DNA from: Gammaproteobacteria bacterium
Lineage (GTDB): Bacteria; Pseudomonadota; Gammaproteobacteria; Legionellales; Legionellaceae
Direction of reading: 5' to 3'
DNA: 52,700 nucleotides
Assembly: GCA_030147635.1 (NCBI GenBank)
Contig: JASBUZ010000051.1
Location: forward strand, 1 to 52,700
Below the pieces are notes generated by a model. The model did not search any database. It was not told the origin of the DNA and saw only the letters and a program-made list of their open reading frames with translations. A program made the position numbers and the translations under genes. How positions within the stretch are numbered: the first letter of the stretch is position 1; every line of letters starts with the position of its first letter. Positions 9,389-16,896 of the stretch are shown here, piece by piece.

Positions 9389-9840
9389 CGCACATACTCC
9401 TTCAATTCACTCAACGCCTCCTGAAAAGGCTTGTTTGATACCAAAAAGACAGTGGTAGTTTGATGTTTTTCTCGTGAGGGTAATTGTGAGATTGGGTAAA
9501 TGGCGGCTGTCTGCCAATTTCCTTGAATCGTTTTGACATCAATACATTGTGCTTGTGAAGTGAGATTTTTAAGTTCGACTGCAGTTACAAACAAATTACC
9601 TGAACGCCAAGATGCTAATGGCATCGCATCAAGACTTGCGCCATAAAACAAAGGCACATGTTTTTCAGTTTGCATGGGCACGCGATAAATACCTTCAGGC
9701 GTTGTAATCAGTCTTTTAGGTGCATACAGAGACTGAATGGCAAAACGCGTGAGTGTGACAGCATTGGCATCCAATGACGGTGAGGCTTCTGCTGTCATGA
9801 CAGAGATAAGAAGGCAGGCTGAAAAGAAATATTTAATCAT
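9385..9840 (-). CDS. traK: Short TraK-like ICE protein (C-terminal domain of PFL_4704/TIGR03749 family)
   Basis: The 151-residue protein has a cleavable signal peptide (residues 1-19, ending TAEA) followed by the segment LTRFAIQSLYAPKRLI and a beta-rich domain ending in TTTVFLVSNKPFQEAL. These match, from memory, the C-terminal half of the ICE TraK/VirB9-position family. Full-length members are around 250 residues and have an additional N-terminal beta domain that is missing here, while the secretion signal is kept. It is therefore a shortened but probably functional form rather than a fragment. It overlaps its neighbours by 8 and 4 nt. Confidence 0.75.
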   Translation of the reverse strand: MIKYFFSACLLISVMTAEASPSLDANAVTLTRFAIQSLYAPKRLITTPEGIYRVPMQTEKHVPLFYGASLDAMPLASWRSGNLFVTAVELKNLTSQAQCIDVKTIQGNWQTAAIYPISQLPSREKHQTTTVFLVSNKPFQEALSELKEYVR

Positions 9841-10486
9841 CGTTTTCTTCCTTGCTCAGGCTCAGTAAATCAGATAAACGTTTTTCGGGTTGGCTGTAAC
9901 CATCGAGTGCAAGCTGAAAGGGATTTTGCAGACGAGAAAGGGCAACTTTAACGACCCTTAAGTGATACTCAACTACCTTATCTGCAATCACCATTGCATT
10001 GTTGTCATTCAGGCGCTGTGTAAGCCGCATCACCAGTTTGACTTCCCAAGTATCTGGTGCAATTTTTTGGATATCTTGAGGCTCCATAAAACGATACAGA
10101 CTTGCGATTTGAATACGGTTAAAAAGTTGTGCCTCGTCATAAGCAAGCATCGTTTTTTCTAAAAGCTTTTGATGACGTGGGGTAAAGTAGTAATGAAAGC
10201 CTGACATATTCTGTGCAAACTCCGCTTTCCCTGATTTGGACCAAGTCAAAATCGTTGGCATCATCGAGGCCACAAAGCCTTGTACGTATTCATCTGGAAT
10301 GGCATCTGATTTCATTAAACCACCATTCGCTGTCATGCTGGGTGCCAGCCAAAACTCATATCGTTTTGGCAAATGATTAATGCTTAAAATAAGCCCAAGT
10401 ATTAAAACAACCAACACCCCAATAAATGCCAATAGCAAGCGGTTAATATGATTCAAACGGTCCACTTGTTTCCAGTAATCAAACAT
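9833..10486 (-). CDS. traE: TraE/VirB8-like inner-membrane protein (PFL_4703/TIGR03746 family)
   Basis: From the ATG at 10486 the protein is about 217 residues with one membrane anchor (LLLAFIGVLVVLILGLILSI) and a periplasmic domain, the bitopic layout of TraE/VirB8 proteins that nucleate the core complex. GGGGGT lies just upstream of this ATG; an alternative TTG four codons earlier (10498) is less likely. The gene overlaps the TraL-like gene upstream and the TraK-like gene downstream by 8 nt. Family assignment rests on layout, segments such as KRYEFWLAPSMTANGG, and gene order. Confidence 0.8.
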   Translation of the reverse strand: MFDYWKQVDRLNHINRLLLAFIGVLVVLILGLILSINHLPKRYEFWLAPSMTANGGLMKSDAIPDEYVQGFVASMMPTILTWSKSGKAEFAQNMSGFHYYFTPRHQKLLEKTMLAYDEAQLFNRIQIASLYRFMEPQDIQKIAPDTWEVKLVMRLTQRLNDNNAMVIADKVVEYHLRVVKVALSRLQNPFQLALDGYSQPEKRLSDLLSLSKEENDD

Positions 10487-10844
10487 CTTGACCCCCAACG
10501 CGTTTTTTGGTGTGCCAGGTGCCTTGATAATGCAGCCAAGGTGACTTCATGAGACCTAATCGACTTAGGCCTAATAAACCTTTTTTGTAGAGGAATCCAT
10601 GGGGTTTGCCTTTTTTAAGGCGCGCTAAAATCTTTGGGTAAACAGTAATCGACAAAATAAAACTGATTAAAAAACCCATGCATCCAATGATAAGGGGATA
10701 ATCGAGCATCAACCCAAGTAATACAAAAGCGAGGGTATTGATGCTGGTTGAAAGAATGACAAGCAAGAACAGTTCTCGAAGGCTCAATCCTTTCCAAGCA
10801 GGAAAATCATGAGATAGATGACGGGAGGAAGGCATTGAATGCAT
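10479..10844 (-). CDS. traL: TraL-like small membrane protein (TIGR03750 family)
   Basis: The 121-residue protein has two adjacent hydrophobic segments (about residues 24-45 and 50-70), then a basic segment KILARLKKGKPHGFLYKKG. This pattern fits the small TraL/VirB3-position protein of ICE systems, an inner-membrane protein placed between the pilin and TraE genes. The residues after the membrane hairpin (RLKKGKPHGFLY) are a recognisable family feature. It begins 10 nt after the pilin-like gene and overlaps the next gene's ATG start by 8 nt. Confidence 0.78.
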   Translation of the reverse strand: MHSMPSSRHLSHDFPAWKGLSLRELFLLVILSTSINTLAFVLLGLMLDYPLIIGCMGFLISFILSITVYPKILARLKKGKPHGFLYKKGLLGLSRLGLMKSPWLHYQGTWHTKKRVGGQDV

Positions 10845-10854
10845 GGGAAACTCG

Positions 10855-11232
10855 TTAAATCTTGAATTTAGTAATCATGGAATAACCGACGTAGCCTGAT
10901 GCAATACTGACTGCTAAATAGGTAATGCCCATTACAGCAAATGTGCCAAAGGCCACCATAGAACCTTCATTTTTCTTCGATTCTTCGATGCCATGCTGTA
11001 CGGTGGTAATGAATTTAATAAAAGTCACCACTGCCGTGATAAACATTAAAATGCCTAAGCCTTGTTTAACATAAGTACTCATTACTTCCATCATGCTGCG
11101 TGAGCCATTACCAATGTTGTCTGCATCGGCTATTTTGGGAAACCACGTATCGGCTGCCATCAGCATGGGCGCATAAAAAGACGTGCTAAAAATGAATGCT
11201 AAGTTTTTAAGGTAAGGTTTAATTTTCATCAT
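10855..11232 (-). CDS. Pilin-like ICE membrane protein (PFL_4702/TIGR03745 family)
   Basis: This 125-residue protein has an N-terminal signal-like segment ending about residue 27 (PMLMAADTW), then two hydrophobic helices (about residues 55-75 and 90-115). Two helices separated by a short loop after a signal sequence is the architecture of TraA/VirB2 pilin subunits, and the gene lies at the pilin position upstream of the TraL-like gene. It overlaps the preceding small gene by 4 nt (ATGA). Function as the major pilus subunit is inferred from architecture and order. Confidence 0.72.
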   Translation of the reverse strand: MMKIKPYLKNLAFIFSTSFYAPMLMAADTWFPKIADADNIGNGSRSMMEVMSTYVKQGLGILMFITAVVTFIKFITTVQHGIEESKKNEGSMVAFGTFAVMGITYLAVSIASGYVGYSMITKFKI

Positions 11233-11492
11233 GATTTCCCCTGAATGGTGAGTAAAAGAATAAAAAAAGTCAGTGCAATGACGAGTTTCACAAGGCGTGC
11301 GCCAAATTCCACAAGATAGGTATCTGTACGTGATTCAAACTGCATAAAATGGTTGATGGACCACATGATGGCTAAAATTACCAGCACAATTGCAAGCCAG
11401 CGAATGGTGCTTGAAAAAAGGCTTGTTTGCAGATGCCCAGAGGCTTCGTAAAAGCTCAGATTAAAATAATGCGTGATGTCAGTCTTGGTCAT
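11229..11492 (-). CDS. Small ICE membrane protein (PFL_4701/TIGR03758 family)
   Basis: The 87-residue protein has two membrane segments (about residues 28-48, IRWLAIVLVILAIMWSI, and 64-83). It begins with a conserved-looking segment YFNLSFYEASGHLQ. In ICEs of this class a protein of this size and layout lies between the RAQPRD gene and the pilin gene and may be a second pilin-like or pilus-assembly subunit. Both borders are 4-nt ATGA overlaps, indicating tight translational coupling. No enzymatic motif is visible. Confidence 0.72.
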   Translation of the reverse strand: MTKTDITHYFNLSFYEASGHLQTSLFSSTIRWLAIVLVILAIMWSINHFMQFESRTDTYLVEFGARLVKLVIALTFFILLLTIQGKS

Positions 11493-11809
11493 TGCACAAA
11501 GTCCATGGCTAAAGGTTCAACCATACGGGGTGCTATCACCGGATGATTGATATACTCAATCAAAGCATTTCGAATACTGAGTAAATCATCACGAAGGCCC
11601 GGATGCTTTTTACCATCCGCCCCGTCAAACGCCTCAATATGCAGCTGAATTCGGTCGTTGGCATTGACCTCAGCTTTTGCTTTATCCAGCAAAGGTTGAA
11701 TGGCATTGATTTGATTGATGATGCGCACCAAGGTGTCATTGAGTGCTTCATCTGCATACAGCGAGCAACTCATGAAACCAAACAAGAGCGCAATGAACCA
11801 TCGACGCAT
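11489..11809 (-). CDS. RAQPRD-family ICE protein with degenerate signature
   Basis: The 106-residue protein has a signal peptide (about residues 1-19, CSLYADEA) and a helical mature part, so it is periplasmic. The layout and the segment near the C-terminus (NHPVIAPRMVEPLAMDFV) correspond to the RAQPRD family of ICE proteins, but the eponymous R-A-Q-P-R-D motif has drifted. The family lies just upstream of the pilin-type genes in these operons and its function is unknown. It is separated by 8 nt from the previous gene and overlaps the next by 4 nt. Confidence 0.72.
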   Translation of the reverse strand: MRRWFIALLFGFMSCSLYADEALNDTLVRIINQINAIQPLLDKAKAEVNANDRIQLHIEAFDGADGKKHPGLRDDLLSIRNALIEYINHPVIAPRMVEPLAMDFVQ

Positions 11810-11817
11810 AAATATCC

Positions 11818-12399
11818 TTAATAATATTTTTTAAAATGACTGACCGTGGCCGCAGTGAGCATGCCCATCACCAAACTCATTGGAATAAACACAAAAGCAG
11901 GGGGTATGCTCACAGGCAGCAATAACCAAAACGCAATAAAAGCAGTCATCACCTTTTGGGAATGCTTTTTCAGTTGATGAAATAAATAAGAAGACTCACG
12001 CCCCAAGCAAGCGGTTCGTATCGCGCGTCGACTTAAGCCATCAATCACACCGATGAGCATCGTAATACTGAAAAGTGGGATGGCAGTGATTAAAATCATG
12101 AGCTTAATCAAGATACATTGACAGGTAAGTCCCATCAAATTCAGTAACCGTATGGATTGGTAAACCAGCACGGCAGTTGCTATTTTTAGACTCGAATCAT
12201 CCTTTAAAAATTCAAACTTTGGTGTCTTCATCACCCAAGGTTTTTGTTCTGGGAAAAATTGAATCGCTTTTGCTTGTGTTGAATAGAGGCTATCGAGCGT
12301 TGTATAGGCTTTGGTGTAACCAGATTGCCACCAAATAAAAAGTCCCCATGTCACAAAAACCATGAATCCAAATACGCTGAACATGAAGAGGGTTCGCAT
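11818..12399 (-). CDS. ICE membrane protein (PFL_4697/TIGR03747 family)
   Basis: The 193-residue protein has an N-terminal membrane segment, a central pair (about residues 88-120) and two C-terminal segments (about 155-185). The motif RRAIRTACLGRESSYLFHQLKK in the cytoplasmic loop is a family hallmark I recall from TIGR03747. In related elements this gene lies next to traD and the RAQPRD gene; here traD has moved to the far end of the operon. Its role is unknown, probably inner-membrane support of the transfer channel. It overlaps the preceding gene by 1 nt. Confidence 0.75.
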   Translation of the reverse strand: MRTLFMFSVFGFMVFVTWGLFIWWQSGYTKAYTTLDSLYSTQAKAIQFFPEQKPWVMKTPKFEFLKDDSSLKIATAVLVYQSIRLLNLMGLTCQCILIKLMILITAIPLFSITMLIGVIDGLSRRAIRTACLGRESSYLFHQLKKHSQKVMTAFIAFWLLLPVSIPPAFVFIPMSLVMGMLTAATVSHFKKYY

Positions 12400-13232
12400 T
12401 AAAACCTCCCCAAATCAACAACGGTTGAACGATTGCCTCTTGCCAGTAACAAAAGTGGTGTGGTTTTATTTTTTAAAGCAAGTCCTTCATAGGCTAAGAC
12501 GCCTTGATTTAAGGTGATACGTTTTCCTTGTACTAAAGGAATAGAAATCTCATGTTGTGCAGCCCAGGCTTGAATCTCAGCTTCATTCATATCAAGCAAT
12601 AAAAGATGAAGCGTAGTATTGGGTGTTTCGAAAACCGCCTCTTGAAGTAGCATCAAGACTGTTTGAAGGGCATCTTCTGGTTTCACAAATAAATACAACG
12701 ACTCACCAGGTGAGAGTTGTAATGGTCGATAAGCATGTGGTGAAAAGGGAGATGGGTCAAAGTCACCCACCACAGGAATACCTTCAAACAGTTTTTGATA
12801 AGTTTCATGAAAAGTCTGATTCCAAGCCAAATTTTGTGCGACTCTCAGTGCTTCATGTTTTGCGGCAAGCGTTGCAAAGTGTTCCCGTTCGGCATCGCTT
12901 TGTGCATTTAAACCCAGAATATCAATGGGTGTCATGTTGAGGCCTTGATAATAAACGGCGCTCTTATTTTTCATGAGCTGTAAATAACGCTTTTCTTCTT
13001 CAAGGCTTATGCCCCAGACTTTTGCTTCATGAAACGCGTCGGGAGAAAGATTAATTTGTTCACGTCTTTGCTCATCGGTTAAGTCATCTACTGCATCATG
13101 AATGCCTGCTTGAGTCAGTGCATCCATGCTACTGGCATGCCAGGTATGTTCTTGAACAGTAGGAATATGCACTTGTGCTAATGCTTGAGGGATAATGACA
13201 AAACTGATGAAGAAACAAGTGAGTTTACGCAC
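12399..13232 (-). CDS. Secreted ICE protein (PFL_4693/TIGR03759 family)
   Basis: The 277-residue protein starts with a signal peptide (about residues 1-19, ending QALA). The family-type segment AKVWGISLEEEKRYLQLMKN is followed by MTPIDILGLNA and ARTDAER-like sequence (NAQSDAEREHFA). The C-terminal part resembles a thioredoxin-like fold without an obvious CxxC. TIGR03759 proteins are conserved near the start of these ICE operons, function unknown, probably periplasmic. It overlaps the previous gene by 8 nt and the next by 1 nt. Confidence 0.76.
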   Translation of the reverse strand: MRKLTCFFISFVIIPQALAQVHIPTVQEHTWHASSMDALTQAGIHDAVDDLTDEQRREQINLSPDAFHEAKVWGISLEEEKRYLQLMKNKSAVYYQGLNMTPIDILGLNAQSDAEREHFATLAAKHEALRVAQNLAWNQTFHETYQKLFEGIPVVGDFDPSPFSPHAYRPLQLSPGESLYLFVKPEDALQTVLMLLQEAVFETPNTTLHLLLLDMNEAEIQAWAAQHEISIPLVQGKRITLNQGVLAYEGLALKNKTTPLLLLARGNRSTVVDLGRF

Positions 13233-13764
13233 GTGCCTCTCCCATGCTCACATGTACCTCACCCGCATCACCTGCAAAATGAATCGTTTGCGTTGCAAAA
13301 TCAATGTGTGTGACTTGCCATCCAACTAATGTATCGCCTTTCTCAAGCGCTGTGGTTTTATAATCATAAGCAACTGTTGCAACACTGAGGTTTTGTAAGC
13401 TATCGATGCTGAGGACCTGAAAAGGTAAGGTGGATGCAGGTAGGATTTTGATGGGGTGTTGTTTTTCCTCAAGAGAGGTAATGGTGTCATGTATGGCCTC
13501 AAGTTTACTTTGCAGTTCTGTTTTAGTATCTGAAATTAACGCATTGAAAGAGGCTTCATCCGCATGTTGCATGTGTTTGATGAGCGAAGCTAATGCTGAG
13601 ACTTCCGTTTTGATAGGCGATAAATCAAGTTGAATGGCGGGCTGCTGCATGGGTTGTGGTATATCTTGCATTACTTGAGGATGCATCTGGTAATTTAGTG
13701 CTATACCCACCAAAACACATACATTGATACCCAACAGCGTTAACCATTTGAAATCGTATTTCAT
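13225..13764 (-). CDS. Bitopic membrane protein with coiled coil, transfer operon
   Basis: The 179-residue protein has one N-terminal membrane segment (about residues 8-25), a predicted coiled coil (about 55-100, with SDTKTELQSKLEAIHDTITSLEEK), and a small C-terminal beta domain. I do not recognise the family with certainty; the layout resembles PilP/PilN-like envelope proteins found next to PilL in ICEs. It overlaps its neighbours by 4 nt (upstream) and 8 nt (downstream), so it belongs to the operon. Role: structural envelope component, by inference. Confidence 0.65.
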   Translation of the reverse strand: MKYDFKWLTLLGINVCVLVGIALNYQMHPQVMQDIPQPMQQPAIQLDLSPIKTEVSALASLIKHMQHADEASFNALISDTKTELQSKLEAIHDTITSLEEKQHPIKILPASTLPFQVLSIDSLQNLSVATVAYDYKTTALEKGDTLVGWQVTHIDFATQTIHFAGDAGEVHVSMGEARA

Positions 13765-14177
13765 GCAGCACTTCCTTTGGGATGAAAGTTAATTTCACGT
13801 GTAAAAGCCACTTCCTCCAACCTAAATTCGTTTTTACCGACGAGGACCAGTAAACCTTGGTCAATGCTCAGCGGACCTAAGTTTCTATCTACCTGCGGTA
13901 GCGGCTGATTCAAAACTTGTTGCAAAACTTTCGGGTGTTTATCAGCATCTGCTAAATGAAATCCTGAGTAATGCAGCCAGTAATTTACGGCATCGCCAAT
14001 GGTTTTCACCTCTAATGGGAAATGCACTTGTTGCACCGCTTTCATCGGATTTAGTTGTTCAAGAAGCGGCTCGTTGTCGACGGTTGCATAACGATTAACC
14101 TGGGTAACATTGGCAGCACAGAGTGGCAGTGCCAATCCTGCTAAAGCCATTATTATGATGCGTTGTAATAGGTTCAT
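13761..14177 (-). CDS. PilL-like ICE protein (PFGI-1 type, TIGR03748)
   Basis: The 138-residue protein has a signal peptide (about residues 1-22) and a short domain that follows the PilL N-terminal pattern: a Tyr-Ala-Thr-Val start, a hydrophobic strand ending in KTIGDAVNYWLHYSGFHLAD, then NQPLPQVDRNLGPLSIDQGLL. PilL proteins are secreted or outer-membrane components of ICE type IV pili or conjugation envelopes. The start codon overlaps the csrT stop as ATGA, so the two genes are translationally coupled; this is the first structural gene after the regulators. Confidence 0.74.
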   Translation of the reverse strand: MNLLQRIIIMALAGLALPLCAANVTQVNRYATVDNEPLLEQLNPMKAVQQVHFPLEVKTIGDAVNYWLHYSGFHLADADKHPKVLQQVLNQPLPQVDRNLGPLSIDQGLLVLVGKNEFRLEEVAFTREINFHPKGSAA

Positions 14178-14350
14178 GACTTGTTTTTCTCTTGATTGCG
14201 TAAGAAAATTTCTTTGCGGTGAATATCGATGTGGGGTGGTGCTTGAATGCCTAATGCCACGTGACCCATTTCAGTGAAGATGACTTTGATTTGAATTTCA
14301 CCTTGGTTAATGAAAATTTCTTCACCATCTTTTCGATTGAGGACTAACAT
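14174..14350 (-). CDS. csrT: CsrA paralogue of Legionella ICEs (CsrT/LvrC)
   Basis: The 58-residue frame begins MLVLNRKDGEEIFI and continues through VIFTEMGHVALGIQAP to DIHRKEIFLR, a complete CsrA/RsmE beta-strand order. Leu4 and the Arg in HRKEI (Arg45, equivalent to the RNA-contacting Arg44 of E. coli CsrA) are present. CsrA proteins bind GGA-containing hairpins near ribosome-binding sites and repress or activate translation. In Legionella ICEs the lvrA-lvrB-lvrC(csrT) block precedes the T4SS operon, and CsrT is reported to restrain conjugation genes. Here csrT lies between lvrB (7-nt overlap) and the PilL-like gene (ATGA overlap), at the head of the transfer operon. Confidence 0.93.
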   Translation of the reverse strand: MLVLNRKDGEEIFINQGEIQIKVIFTEMGHVALGIQAPPHIDIHRKEIFLRNQEKNKS

Positions 14351-14844
14351 CCGTTTTCTCCTTTCTGTGGCATATTCAGTTGAGTTCTTATTTTCTGAAG
14401 GTGCATTTCTGCAACCTCGGGGGAAGCAATATCTTCATCAGCATAGGTACGCGTGAAAAAGTTCTGACGTTTTTTCACAGCCCTACAGACTTCAATAAAT
14501 TGGGGTAAGTTGGGTGGGTAAGGAGAATACTCACGACAATGATGAAGCGCTGCCTTGATGATTTGATTGTCAAATGGGCGCAATGTCACTTGCCACTCTT
14601 TTTTGGCAAGCCCTAAGAGATGCTCGTTTTGATAGAGGTTTTGCCAGACATAGCCGTAGATCACTGCAAATCGCAGAAACAAGGTTTCAATGCGCTTTGC
14701 ATCTTGCTCAGCGTTTTTTGAATGCGATGATGTTTCCACTTGTGATGGGTTCGTCTTCAAAGTCGTAGTCTGCCCCGCCTTTACAGGATTCCCAGAGCAA
14801 ATCGCCTGGGGATTTTCTTGCAGAATGTGTATGATGCTTTGCAT
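14344..14844 (-). CDS. lvrB: LvrB-like protein
   Basis: I chose the ATG at 14844 because AAGGAG lies 8 nt upstream; an earlier start at 14880 lacks such a site. The protein has about 166 residues. Residues 1-45 are low-complexity. The rest contains FLRFAVIYGYVWQNLY and PFDNQIIKAALHHCREYSPYPPNLPQFIEVC, which resembles phage replication P-like and Legionella LvrB proteins. The function is not established; association with lvrA and csrT in Legionella ICEs suggests regulation or replication of the element. The N-terminal 137 nt overlap lvrA in another frame, unusually long for this operon. Confidence 0.75.
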   Translation of the reverse strand: MQSIIHILQENPQAICSGNPVKAGQTTTLKTNPSQVETSSHSKNAEQDAKRIETLFLRFAVIYGYVWQNLYQNEHLLGLAKKEWQVTLRPFDNQIIKAALHHCREYSPYPPNLPQFIEVCRAVKKRQNFFTRTYADEDIASPEVAEMHLQKIRTQLNMPQKGENGC

Positions 14845-15595
14845 GCTGTTTCTCCTTCGCTGTAAGCGGCACAATTTCATCTTCCCAACAGCTTTGTGTG
14901 AGCCAGTTGGCTGGGTGTTTCCAGTTGGGCACCCAAATTCCGAGTGCTTTTTTCTCGTTCATGGATGCAACTTGTGTTTCTAGTGCATTCAGTATTTTTT
15001 TCATGAGCAGTTCATCAGGATTGAGGCGCTGAAAAACTTCCCAAGCTTTTTGCCTGCCTTGCTTCTCTGGATAACTTTCCCAAAAAGTGTCAAACTTCTT
15101 GCTTAAAAAAAATAAAAAATTATTATCTTTATGAGGTGTGGCGGCCTGCTGGGGTTGAGGTCTGGCGGCCTGAGAAGCAGAAAATTTTAAATCCTGCGCC
15201 TTATCTAGCGTTTCCTCTGGTGGCTTACCGGCGGCTTCATATGGCGGCCAAGTGGCGGCCTTGTTTTGGACGGAGTTATCCCGTAACGCCAAAACGCATT
15301 TAAAAATAAGTTGCTTCCGTGCAGGTTGGACTTCAAGCAATCCTTTCCGTATTAATTGCTTAACTGCGCGTCGAACTTGATCGTGGCTTGGACTTCCAAT
15401 GTTTTGTATGCCAGCGATCGGTTCAACATAAAGTGCTTCACGAAGTGATTGGTAGCTGATACGACGTTTGATGCCAACGATACCTGTTTTACAATCCATG
15501 TAAGGTCGAATGCCTCTGAAGTAGAGGACTTGCTGTATGTAGGGCAAGCCTTCCAAGGCATTTAATTCATCAGCTGTAAAGGTGAAAAAATCCAT
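14708..15595 (-). CDS. lvrA: LvrA-like protein, winged-helix DNA-binding candidate
   Basis: Residues from the ATG at 15595 (MDFFTFTADELNAL) form a winged-helix-like N-terminal region (SHDQVRRAVKQLIRKGLLEV), a low-complexity linker, and a C-terminal segment FDTFWESYPEKQGRQKAWEVFQRL typical of phage/plasmid replication-type proteins. The frame opens earlier with a TTG at 15631, but neither start has a strong ribosome-binding site. LvrA heads the lvrA-lvrB-csrT block of Legionella ICEs. It is the first minus-strand gene after the cargo, so its promoter should lie in 15596-15801, which it shares with a divergent acetyltransferase gene. Regulation of the element is likely but unproven. Confidence 0.78.
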   Translation of the reverse strand: MDFFTFTADELNALEGLPYIQQVLYFRGIRPYMDCKTGIVGIKRRISYQSLREALYVEPIAGIQNIGSPSHDQVRRAVKQLIRKGLLEVQPARKQLIFKCVLALRDNSVQNKAATWPPYEAAGKPPEETLDKAQDLKFSASQAARPQPQQAATPHKDNNFLFFLSKKFDTFWESYPEKQGRQKAWEVFQRLNPDELLMKKILNALETQVASMNEKKALGIWVPNWKHPANWLTQSCWEDEIVPLTAKEKQHAKHHTHSARKSPGDLLWESCKGGADYDFEDEPITSGNIIAFKKR

Positions 15596-15801
15596 ATCAA
15601 ACCCATTACTTTCAAGTTCATCCGATATCAAGCGATATCAAAAAATAAATCATATTGAGTTATTTTTAGTTAATTATGACGAGTTTGATCAGTAGGTCAA
15701 TAGGTTTTGTAAGTGTGTAACTAAATGATATTAAATGAACCTGAAAAAATTTTTGATTAGATTGAATCATGTTAGAATCTTGTTCAAAATGATGATAAGA
15801 A

Positions 15802-16386
15802 ATGACGATAATGCCAACTATTATAGAAACTGACCGGTTAATTTTACGTACCTGCCATAAGGATGACTTAGGACCGATGCACGAGATCAATCAAGATCCC
15901 ACGGTCATGGAATATCTATTTCCCATGGTCAGCAAGCAAGAAACCCAAGCTCTTATTGACCGAATTAAGAAACATCAAGCTCAATATGGCTATTCCATAT
16001 ATGCAGTAGACCTTAAATCAACACATGAAATGATAGGTTTGATTGGTTTGCTGCATCGCACAAAAGCAGAGCTTGATCTGCCGTTTACTCCCTCTACTGA
16101 AATAGCCTGGCGCTTATCCTCAAAACAGTGGGGGAAAGGCCTTGCAACTGAAGGTGCTAAAGCTGTGCTAGAGTACGCTTTTACCGTGTTAGATTTACCT
16201 GAAATTGTATCTTTCACCGTGGTTGGTAATCAACGTTCAAGGCGTGTCATGGAGAAAATAGGACTTCGTTATCACCCTGATGCTGACTTTGATCATCCTG
16301 AAGTACCTGATGATAGTCCATTGAAGCGTCACGTGTTATATCGCTTATCAAAAGCGCAGTACGTTCAAATGAAAGAAGGTTGCTAA
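15802..16386 (+). CDS. GNAT N-acetyltransferase, RimJ/RimL type
   Basis: The 194-residue protein begins IETDRLILRTCHKDDL, the classic RimJ/RimL start, and shows the acetyl-CoA-binding segment WGKGLATEGAKAVLEYAF (about residues 110-130) and the C-terminal VVGNQRSRRVMEKIGLR. Such enzymes acetylate protein N-termini, small amines or drugs; the substrate here cannot be read from sequence. It is the first gene of a plus-strand cargo run and is divergent from lvrA, with 170 to 207 bp between them holding both promoters. Its end is adjacent to the next gene with a start 3 nt after its stop. Confidence 0.88.
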   Translation: MTIMPTIIETDRLILRTCHKDDLGPMHEINQDPTVMEYLFPMVSKQETQALIDRIKKHQAQYGYSIYAVDLKSTHEMIGLIGLLHRTKAELDLPFTPSTEIAWRLSSKQWGKGLATEGAKAVLEYAFTVLDLPEIVSFTVVGNQRSRRVMEKIGLRYHPDADFDHPEVPDDSPLKRHVLYRLSKAQYVQMKEGC

Positions 16387-16388
16387 AG

Positions 16389-16877
16389 ATGCTGATTATT
16401 TTTGGTGGGCTACCTGGTGTTGGTAAAACGACGATTTCAAAAAGGTTGGCAAGTAAGCTTAAAGCGGTGTATTTGCGTATTGACACAGTGGAGCAAGTGC
16501 TAAAGGATGCGGCAAATTTAGATGGACCCGAAGGTTATATGGTTTGCTTTGCCCAAGCAACAGAAAACTTAAAGCTTGGGATGACAGTGGTTGCAGACTC
16601 TGTGAGTCCCATCAAAATTACACGAGACACCTGGCAAGAGGTTGCAAAAAAGGCTCCTACCCCATTTATTGAAATTGAGCTTGTTTGTTCAAATCTTGTA
16701 GAGCATCAAAAAAGAGTAGAAACTAGACAGGCTGATATTGCAGGGCATAAGCTACCTAAATGGCAAGATGTTCAGAGTCGCGAATATGAGCCGTGGTTAT
16801 CAAAAGATTTAGTGTTTGATACGAGTAGGCAGACGGTCGATGAGATTGTCGACGCCATTATTCAGTATATGAAATAA
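16389..16877 (+). CDS. Small P-loop kinase (AAA_33 type)
   Basis: From the ATG at 16389 (GAAGG upstream, overlapping the end of the previous gene) the product has about 162 residues and starts LIIFGGLPGVGKTTISKRLA, a P-loop. A DTVEQ segment follows and, near the C-terminus, RxxDIAGHKLPKWQDV with conserved Arg residues of the lid. This fits the small AAA_33/zeta-like kinases that phosphorylate small metabolites, antibiotics or nucleosides. The substrate is unknown. A TTG nine bases upstream is a less likely start. Confidence 0.82.
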   Translation: MLIIFGGLPGVGKTTISKRLASKLKAVYLRIDTVEQVLKDAANLDGPEGYMVCFAQATENLKLGMTVVADSVSPIKITRDTWQEVAKKAPTPFIEIELVCSNLVEHQKRVETRQADIAGHKLPKWQDVQSREYEPWLSKDLVFDTSRQTVDEIVDAIIQYMK

Positions 16878-16896
16878 TCCGTTGCAGGGGATAAAT

